NCBI GenBank assembly: GCA_031278075.1
Contig: JAITLE010000151.1
Location: forward strand, 1-7,261
DNA length: 7,261 nt
DNA from: Bifidobacteriaceae bacterium
Lineage (GTDB): Bacteria; Actinomycetota; Actinomycetes; Actinomycetales; WQXJ01
Direction of reading: 5' to 3'
The notes below the pieces were generated by a model. That model was not told where the DNA came from, ran no database searches, and saw nothing but the letters and a program-made list of their open reading frames with translations. A program made the position numbers and the translations under genes. Shown one piece after another: positions 1-6,100 of this stretch. The stretch's first letter is position 1. Every line of letters begins with the position of its first letter.

Positions 1-2727
1 GGCACCGACCTCGACTGCTCGGTGGGCTTCTTCCCGCCGTACGGCACTTATCCGGCCACGACGGGCCTGCCCGCCGCGCAGGCGCAGGGCTTGGCCCCGG
101 AGCAGGACTGGGATGTCGCCCTGGTCAGGGCCTTCACGATCCGCATGCAGACCGGCGAATTCGACGACAACGTGGCCTATGCGGGCAGCGACTACACAGC
201 CGCCGACGCGTCCAAGGGCATCGGCGCGAACAGCCACCTGGCCACCGCGCACCAGATGAGCCTCGAAGCTCCGGTGTTGCTGCAGAACAACGGCGTCCTG
301 CCGTTGTCTGTCACCTCCGGCGAGAAGACCGTGGTCCTGGGCTATTACTCGACCCACGTGGTCCACGGCGGCTATTCGCCGGGCCAGCCCTCCATCCCGA
401 TGGTCTCGGCGGCTGACGCGATCAGCGCTTACGTCACCAGCCAGAGCGGAACCACTGTCGTCAACGATCAAGCCATCAGCAGCGCGGTCGGCGCGAAGCC
501 GGGCCCGGTGGGCGGCTTCTTCACGGTCGCAGGCGCCGATTTCATCACGACGGATGGCACGCCCCCGCTGTCCGTCAACGCCAACACCGACCTCACCGAC
601 CTCTCCGGCTGGGAGATCAAGGCGAGCTTCTCCGGCGACCCGACATTCACCGACACGGGGAGCCTCGACGGGGCCTTCACCGTGCCGTCCGCCGCGATCC
701 CGGCTGATGCCACGGTGATCAACCTGAACGTCTCCGGCAGCGACATCGTCGACGCGCCCTCCGGCTGCCTCGCGAGCAGCACCCAGGCGTGCCCCACCTA
801 CGGTCACTTCGACGTCACGATCGGCGCCGAGACCAACGTCTACCCGCTCGAATACAGGCTGGTCGTCGACCCCTACACCTCGGCGGAGGCCCCGAGCTAC
901 ATCCCGTTGGCGATCCCGCTGACTGATTTCCCGGCCTACACCCCGGGCACGCCGACCGACATCGTGTTCACGTTCGCGATCGGCTCAGGCGGCGCCGGCG
1001 CCCCCGGCATCAACCTGGACTCAGCGCAACTCCAGGAGATCGCGGACGCCGAGAACGTCATCGTCTACCTCGGCACCCGCGAATCCGACTCCAACGAGGA
1101 ACAAGACCGCGCTTCGGTCGCGCTCCCGCGTTGGCAAGCCGACCTCGCCGCCTTGGTCGGCGGCTTGAACCCGAACACCGTGGTCTACATCCAGGCCGTC
1201 GGCCAAGTCGACGTCTCGGCGTTCAAGGACAAGGTCGCGGCGATCATCTGGACGTCCTACAACGGTCAGTACCAGGGCCAGGCGGCCGCGGAGCTGCTGT
1301 TCGGCCAGACCGTCACCTTGGAAGACGGCAGCACCGTCCAGGCCAACCCGTCCGGCAAGCTGACCTACACGTATTACTCAGACGTGGACGCTCAACTCGG
1401 GAAGACCGCCGATGGCGCGTCGATGGACTATCGCCTGTCGACCGCTGAGGGCTCCTCCTGCGGGCGCACCTACTGGTACTACCAGAACACCTGCGGCGAG
1501 CCGGACTACGCGTTCGGCCACGGTTTGTCCTACTCCACGTTCGCGTACTCGGATTTGACGGTCAGCCAGACCGCCGCAACGCCTGACGACGTGGTCACCG
1601 TGTCCGTCAAGGTCACCAACACGGGCACGCTCCCCGGCCGCGAGATCGTCCAGTTGTACGCCATCTCGCCGCAGGCCGATGGCGTCGACCGCCCGTACAA
1701 GCAGCTCAAGGGGTTCGCGAAGACCCAGCCCATCGAACCCAACGGGTTCGAGACGGTTGAGATCGACCTGCCCGTGGCCGACCTCTGGTTCTGGGACGAG
1801 GCCACGCAGCAGCAGGTCTACGACCAGGGCACATGGACGCTCGAAGTCGGCGCCTCGTCCGCTGACACTGGCGCCTTGACCGCTGCTCTGGCGTTGAGCG
1901 GCGACGGCCACCACGGCATCGGCGTGGTCCGCGCCATCCCGGACGGCGTGGTGTTGAACCTCACCACTCCGAACAGCGTCATCACGTCGCTGACCTCGGT
2001 GACCCGCAACGACCAGTCGTTCTATGACCTGGCCGATGTGAGCGTCGATTACGCCTCGTCTGACCCGTCGGTCGCTTCGGTCGACGCGAACGGCGTGGTG
2101 CGGGCGGTCGGCGTGGGCGTGGCTTTGATCACGGCCACCGCCACAGCCGACGGCGAGACCGATCAGGACACGTTCCCTGTGGTCGTGGCCGACGGGCAGC
2201 CGTCAGGCGAGGCCGAGACGGCGTTCGACTACCAGATCGACTTCGGGGATCCCGAGCCGACGGTGGAGGAGGCCCGGCTTGGTGTGCAACTGACCGCGAA
2301 GGCGGTCGGGGCCGAAGGCGCGACCTACTCGTACCTGATCGCTCCGATGGACCTGAACGAGGTCGGCGCCACGGTCACCCCGGAGGGCGTGTTGACGGCC
2401 ACCAGGGCCGGCCTGGTCGAGGTGACGGTGATCGCGACTGTCGGGGATGTCTCCATCTCGCGGTCGGTTGTGATCCGGGTCGGGTTGTCGGAGGATCAAG
2501 GTCCGGTCGAGGAGCCGACCGGCGGGACGACAGATCCGAGCGAGGAGCCCACCGGCGGGCCCAGCGACGGGACGAGCGCCTCGCCGACCGCGCCCGGGGA
2601 CAAGCTCCCGGTGACCGGTTCCAACACCGGCCCGAGTTTGCTCGTGGTCGCGTTGGCCTTGGCCGCCTTCGGCGGCCTGGCGATCCGCCGCAGCCGGTTG
2701 CTGCGCGGGAGGGACAGCGTCCTGTGA
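1..2727 (+). CDS. Sortase-anchored GH3 family beta-glycosidase, 5' part missing (upstream paralogue)
   Basis: This is the 3' part of a secreted GH3 exo-glycosidase, 908 codons, open from base 1. The GTG at 22 is internal and not the start, because GTDLDC at residues 1-6 matches GSDIDC at residues 312-317 of the downstream paralogue; about 310 residues, including the nucleophile, lie outside. Visible parts: barrel end (1-60), GH3 C-terminal domain from about 85 (SLEAPVLLQNN), an unrecognised insert (about 161-340), the NEEQDR segment with candidate acid/base Glu366, and FGHGLSY (505-511). Then come an Fn3-like domain (512-622), a Big2-type Ig domain (650-730), a second Ig-like domain (742-828), an acidic Pro/Thr/Gly linker (829-868), LPVTG (869-873), a membrane segment (878-895) and a basic tail. 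Family knowledge suggests removal of terminal xylose, arabinose or glucose at the cell surface; the exact substrate is inference. It differs from its neighbour by two extra cysteines, Cys487 and Cys498, near GLSY. GH3 assignment is secure, specificity is not. Confidence 0.92.
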   Translation, partial: GTDLDCSVGFFPPYGTYPATTGLPAAQAQGLAPEQDWDVALVRAFTIRMQTGEFDDNVAYAGSDYTAADASKGIGANSHLATAHQMSLEAPVLLQNNGVLPLSVTSGEKTVVLGYYSTHVVHGGYSPGQPSIPMVSAADAISAYVTSQSGTTVVNDQAISSAVGAKPGPVGGFFTVAGADFITTDGTPPLSVNANTDLTDLSGWEIKASFSGDPTFTDTGSLDGAFTVPSAAIPADATVINLNVSGSDIVDAPSGCLASSTQACPTYGHFDVTIGAETNVYPLEYRLVVDPYTSAEAPSYIPLAIPLTDFPAYTPGTPTDIVFTFAIGSGGAGAPGINLDSAQLQEIADAENVIVYLGTRESDSNEEQDRASVALPRWQADLAALVGGLNPNTVVYIQAVGQVDVSAFKDKVAAIIWTSYNGQYQGQAAAELLFGQTVTLEDGSTVQANPSGKLTYTYYSDVDAQLGKTADGASMDYRLSTAEGSSCGRTYWYYQNTCGEPDYAFGHGLSYSTFAYSDLTVSQTAATPDDVVTVSVKVTNTGTLPGREIVQLYAISPQADGVDRPYKQLKGFAKTQPIEPNGFETVEIDLPVADLWFWDEATQQQVYDQGTWTLEVGASSADTGALTAALALSGDGHHGIGVVRAIPDGVVLNLTTPNSVITSLTSVTRNDQSFYDLADVSVDYASSDPSVASVDANGVVRAVGVGVALITATATADGETDQDTFPVVVADGQPSGEAETAFDYQIDFGDPEPTVEEARLGVQLTAKAVGAEGATYSYLIAPMDLNEVGATVTPEGVLTATRAGLVEVTVIATVGDVSISRSVVIRVGLSEDQGPVEEPTGGTTDPSEEPTGGPSDGTSASPTAPGDKLPVTGSNTGPSLLVVALALAAFGGLAIRRSRLLRGRDSVL
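481..1020 (+). other. Unrecognised beta-rich insert inside the GH3 C-terminal domain of the upstream enzyme
   Basis: Residues about 161-340 separate the two halves of the GH3 C-terminal domain: the VVLGYYSTHVVHGGYSPG part before and the NVIVYLGTRESDSNEEQDR part after. The insert is rich in Thr, Ser, Asp, Pro and Val and has alternating hydrophobic stretches expected of a beta-sandwich, with a cysteine pair at 256 and 264. It shows none of the CBM6 hallmarks seen at the same place in the downstream paralogue. By position it may be a carbohydrate-binding or substrate-shaping module, as PA14 inserts are in some GH3 enzymes, but this is inference. Boundaries are approximate. Confidence 0.6.
2605..2724 (+). 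other. LPxTG cell-wall sorting signal of the upstream enzyme
   Basis: LPVTG (residues 869-873) is followed by SNTG, a hydrophobic stretch PSLLVVALALAAFGGLAI (878-895) and a positively charged end RRSRLLRGRDSVL. This is the complete three-part signal used by class A-like sortases: cut between Thr and Gly, then linked to the peptidoglycan precursor. The preceding Pro/Thr/Gly-rich acidic linker is a typical wall spacer. The downstream gene ends with the same LPVTGSNTG, so one sortase probably handles both. No sortase gene is in the window. Confidence 0.93.
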
Positions 2728-2746
2728 CGTTCTCCTGACCGAACAC

Positions 2747-2767
2747 GGCCCGCGTGAGCGGCGGGCC
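2747..2767 (+). terminator. First hairpin after the upstream gene
   Basis: Perfect 7-bp inverted repeat GGCCCGC (2747-2753) and GCGGGCC (2761-2767) with a 7-base loop, 19 bases after the stop codon. It has no T-tract. It lies just before a much stronger hairpin, so it may help termination or protect the 3' end of the mRNA. Confidence 0.5.
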
Positions 2768-2776
2768 TGAAGTGAC

Positions 2777-2822
2777 CCGGCCCGGGCCGACCGTAGTCTA
2801 GGTCGACCCGGGCCGGTGCTTT
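2777..2822 (+). terminator. Strong GC-rich hairpin, probable intrinsic terminator
   Basis: Two 16-base arms, 2777-2792 and 2801-2816, pair with a single C-A mismatch around an 8-base loop (GTAGTCTA). A short TTT follows at 2820-2822. The long GC stem with little or no U-tract is common for actinobacterial terminators. The hairpin is nearly symmetrical, so it could act in both directions, but no convergent gene is visible. It argues against simple read-through into the second GH3 gene. Confidence 0.72.
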
Positions 2823-2943
2823 CGGCCGGGCCGGACGGCATCGTGCATCCCTTGGTGTTGTGAACGCTGCCAGGGCGCTGACGGTGTTGTGGTTTCGTGT
2901 ACAGAAGTCAATGCTGGGACATGGGTGGCGCGACAGCGGGCTG

Positions 2944-2963
2944 AGCCCCACAAAACCGGGGCT
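2944..2963. repeat. Inverted repeat, AGCCCC / GGGGCT
   Basis: Arms AGCCCC (2944-2949) and GGGGCT (2958-2963) are perfect over 6 bp, with an A-rich loop ACAAAACC. A G-T pair can extend the stem outward. It lies just upstream of the promoter candidate at 2963, so it could be an operator half-site pair or a minor hairpin in a transcript starting further upstream. Confidence 0.35.
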
Positions 2964-2992
2964 TGCGTTCGCGCCTCGTATCCAGGAATACT
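2963..2992 (+). promoter_or_regulatory. Weak promoter candidate
   Basis: TTGCGT (2963-2968) and AATACT (2987-2992) are separated by 18 bases and match the -35 and -10 consensus at 3 and 4 of 6 positions. Transcription would begin near 3000 and give a leader of about 180 bases. A second, equally weak candidate is TTGTGG (2887-2892), 17 bases, AATGCT (2910-2915). Neither is more than suggestive in this GC-rich background. Confidence 0.22.
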
Positions 2993-2995
2993 GGA
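2981..2995. promoter_or_regulatory. Palindrome TCCAG-N5-CTGGA overlapping the -10 candidate
   Basis: TCCAG (2981-2985) and CTGGA (2991-2995) are exact inverted repeats around GAATA. The size and symmetry suit a dimeric repressor, and the site covers the AATACT -10 candidate, where binding would block transcription. No regulator gene is present to support it, and a 5-bp arm can occur by chance. Confidence 0.25.
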
Positions 2996-3016
2996 AGTCC
3001 CGGCCTCGCGTCGGGG

Positions 3017-3041
3017 CGTGAGGGGGAACGGCCCCCTCGCG
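3017..3041 (+). promoter_or_regulatory. Leader hairpin with G-run/C-run stem
   Basis: CGTGAGGGGG (3017-3026) and CCCCCTCGCG (3032-3041) form a 10-bp stem with one G-T pair and a 5-base loop AACGG. The upstream copy CCTCGCG (3004-3010) can pair with CGTGAGG (3017-3023) instead, so two exclusive structures are possible. Stem strength is comparable to a terminator, but there is no T-tract. It could be a leader attenuator or simply a stable hairpin. Confidence 0.4.
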
Positions 3042-3139
3042 TGTGCGGCCTCCACCGTCGGCGCGCCGCCAACCACAGCCGAAGCATCTCGACGCCTGAC
3101 GGAAGCCCCTGGGCGCATTGGACACGACGCGTTCACCGC

Positions 3140-3161
3140 AGTTGGCTTCCCCAGGCCAACT
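3140..3161 (+). promoter_or_regulatory. Inverted repeat immediately before the ribosome binding site
   Basis: AGTTGGC (3140-3146) and GCCAACT (3155-3161) are perfect 7-bp arms around the loop TTCCCCAG. The second arm ends two bases before the Shine-Dalgarno sequence that starts at 3164. It could be a DNA operator or an RNA hairpin that shapes access of the ribosome. Which one cannot be told from the sequence. Confidence 0.4.
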
Positions 3162-3163
3162 TC

Positions 3164-3170
3164 GAAAGGA
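3164..3170 (+). promoter_or_regulatory. Ribosome binding site GAAAGGA that fixes the start at 3180
   Basis: GAAAGGA ends 9 bases before the ATG at 3180 and directly touches the in-frame ATG at 3171. Only 3180 has workable spacing. The protein from 3180 begins MRLNKRPRPR, a normal basic signal-peptide start. Confidence 0.8.
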
Positions 3171-3179
3171 ATGCAGTCT

Positions 3180-6100
3180 ATGAGGCTCAACAAGCGCCCC
3201 CGGCCCCGCAGCCTGGCAAAAGCCGGCCTGGGGCTCGCCGTAGCGGCGACTTTGGGTATCAGCCTGGCCGTTTCGGCCCCAGGCGGTGCTCGGTCCGAGG
3301 AAACACCGATCTGGCTCGACACGTCGTATTCGTTCGCTGAGCGAGCGGCCGCCCTGGTGGCGGAGATGACCGTGCCCGAGAAGATCCTCCAACTCGACGA
3401 CAAGCCGCCCGCGATCGCCCGCCTGGGCCTGGCGGCCTACGACTATTGGAATGAGGCCCTCCACGGCGTGGTCGCCTCCGGCACCACAATGTTCCCGAGC
3501 CCCACCGCCATCGGCTCAACCTTCAACCGCGACCTGGTCGCGACGTTGGGCAACATCATCGGCAACGAGGCCCGCGCGCTGAACAACTCCACGGGCAAGG
3601 GCCTGACCTATTGGTCGCCCACGTTGAACATCTCCCGCGACCCGCGCTGGGGCCGCGCCGACGAGAGCTACGGCGAAGACCCGTACCTGGTCGGAGAGAT
3701 CGGCGAACAGTTCATCACCGGTTTGCAAGGCGACGACGAGACCTACCTGAAGGCGATCTCCACGCCGAAGCACTACTTCGCGAACAACTCCGAGTCGAAC
3801 CGCCGCAACGGCGACTCTGTGATGACGGAGCGCGAGATCCGCGAGTACTACACCCCGGCGTTCGCCCAAGCCATGAGCGAAGAGGTCGGCGCGTATTCGT
3901 TCATGACCGCGTACAACCGCGTCAACGGCGTGCCGATGAGCTTGTCCTCGGAATACCTGGAGACGATGGCGCGCCGCCAGTGGGGTTTCGACGGTTACGT
4001 CACCACGGACTGCTCCGCGATTCAGGACTCCTTCAACCGGCACCTGTGGACCCCTGAGGGTTGGGACCACAGCGTCACCCCGGCCGAAGCTGTCGCATGG
4101 GCGCTCAAGGCCGGCTCCGACATCGACTGCCAAGGCAATTCATATGAGCAGAACTTGCAGGCCTCATTCGACGCCGGCCTGATCAGCGAGGCGGACCTCG
4201 ACGCTGAGCTGACCATGCTGCTCGAGGGCCGCTTCCGGCTAGGCGAATTCGACCCGCCCGCGCAGGTGCCTTACACCAAAGCCGCTTACACCAATATCGC
4301 GACACCCTCGTATCAGGCTGCTTCGCTAGCGGTCTCCAATGAGGCGCCGGTGCTGCTCAAGAACGAGAACATTCCCGGCGAGACGGCCAAGGGCCTGCCT
4401 CTGACCAGCGCCGACGCGGCGAACATCGCAGTTGTCGGTTACCTCGGGGACGTGTTCGTGTCAGGCGGCTACTCAGGCTCCGATCCTGTCGACGGGCGCG
4501 CTTTCACGACAGCGCTCACCGAGGTCGCCGCGCAGATCAACCCGGCCGCGAACGTGAACTATGTCGGGCCCGGCGTCACCCCAAGCGTGACGAGCGGCAC
4601 GATCGACATTTGCGAGATAATCTTCCAACCGGGCTACGACGTGAATGACACCGGGGGCTTCACCTGCCCGATGTATTGGTCGACCACCACCGCTTCCGGC
4701 AAGCCCGGCATCCAGAACGTGACCTTCAAGAACAGCGGCACAGCAGTGGGCGACCCGATTCGCACGCTCGCCACACCCAACGGCTACCCGCTTTCGATCA
4801 CGGACGACCCGGCGCCCGAGCAGTTCATCATCTGGGAAGGCTGGATGGGCATCAACTGGGGTTACCCCGACTACATGCAGCCCAGCTCAGTTTGGGGTGG
4901 TTACTTCGCAGTCCGCCACGACTTCTCCGGAGCGGAGAACGAGGTCTGCCTCGCTCAGTCCGGCGATTCGGCGGCCGCCGCCAAGGGTGGCGTGTTCCAA
5001 GTCCACCTCGACTCGATGACCGGTCCGATCGTCGCCACAGTGCCGGCAGAAGGCGACAACTCGGGGTGCGATGACGACGGGTTGACCCCGGGCACGGTCA
5101 ACGGCACCGTGTCCCTGACCGGTGTGCCGACCGGCATACACGACCTGTACTTCGTCTACGACAACGGCGCCCTGGGCGCTTACGGCCAGGCCGGCACGCC
5201 GGGCCATCCATACGCCTACGATCTGGACTCCGCGGCTGAGGCGACCGTGGCGGCAGCCGACGCCGTGATCGTGGTCATCGGGACCACCAACGCTGAGGCG
5301 TCGGAGGAGATGGACCGGGTGAACATCGACCTGCCGCGCTTCCAAGATGAGCTGGTCAACAAGATCGCGGCCCTGAACGATCACACGGTGGTCTGGATGC
5401 AGTCGGTCGGCACCATGGACATCGAGGCGTTCAAGGACAACCCAAGCGTCCCGTCGATCGTCTGGACCAACTACAACGGCCAGCATCAGTCGATCGCGGC
5501 TGCGAACATCCTGTTCGGCCAGACCAACCCGTCCGGCCGTTTGCCCATGACCTGGTACTCCGACCTGGATCAACTCGGGAGCGTGTGGGATTACGGCATC
5601 ACACCGGCGACCACAGCCGCCGGATACGGGCGCACCTACCAGTACTTCACCGGGGATGTGTCCTATCCGTTCGGCTACGGCTTGTCCTATTCGTCGTTCT
5701 CATATTCCAACCTGGCGCTGGACAAGAGCTCTTATGGGGGCGATGACACGATCGTCGCCACAGTCGACGTGACCAACAACGGCGCCGCCGCCGGCAAAGA
5801 GGTGGTCCAGCTCTATGTCAGCGCCCCAGGCGCGGACGGGCAAGACCGGCCGCTGAAGCAACTCAGGGGCTTCGAGAAGGTCTCGATCGCCAGTGGCGCC
5901 ACGGCGACGGTGACGATCAAGGTCGCAGCGGCTGATTTGTGGATGTGGGATGAGGCTGGGGACAAGGAGGCTTGGGACCTCGGGCAGTGGACGGTCCAGG
6001 TCGGACCCGACTCAGCCCAGGGCCTTGAGGCCACGTTCGACCTGACGTCGGCGCCGACGTTGCTGTTGGACATCGTCAAGACCGTGCCCGACGGCGTGGT

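Larger units (their letters stand above)
2823..3179 (+). promoter_or_regulatory. Upstream regulatory region and leader of the second GH3 gene
   Basis: About 357 bases without a convincing gene. The frame of the second GH3 gene stays open back to a GTG at 2889, but the translation there is Arg/Pro-rich, has no secretion signal and resembles no GH3 start, so I read it as noncoding. The stretch holds two weak sigma-70-like promoter candidates, inverted repeats at 2944-2963, 2981-2995, 3017-3041 and 3140-3161, and a ribosome binding site at 3164-3170. Sugar-responsive control is likely for such a gene, yet I found no clear LacI/CebR-type operator of the TGGGAGCGCTCCCA kind. Confidence 0.5.

Noticed and set aside
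22..24. GTG at 22 as the start of the upstream gene
   Set aside because: The reading frame is open to base 1 and the residues before it (GTDLDC) match an internal part of the paralogue's GH3 barrel, so the gene begins outside the window.
3059..3068. Palindrome CGGCGCGCCG as an operator
   Set aside because: A 10-base GC-only palindrome is expected by chance in DNA of this composition and no partner site is visible.
2889..3179. N-terminal extension of the second GH3 protein from a GTG at 2889
   Set aside because: It places 97 Arg/Pro-rich residues before a clear signal peptide, has no suitable ribosome binding site, and crosses several hairpins. The ATG at 3180 is far better supported.
3171..3179. 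ATG at 3171 as the start codon
   Set aside because: It is in frame but directly touches the GAAAGGA sequence with no spacer, while 3180 has 9 bases of spacing.
2496..3464. 322-residue open frame on the minus strand across the intergenic region
   Set aside because: It overlaps the end of one GH3 gene and the start of the other, has low-complexity Arg/Pro/Gly composition and shows no recognisable domain; it is a by-product of GC-rich codon bias.
4887..5573. 228-residue open frame on the minus strand
   Set aside because: It lies wholly opposite the catalytic domain of the second gene and has a composition typical of an antisense shadow frame.
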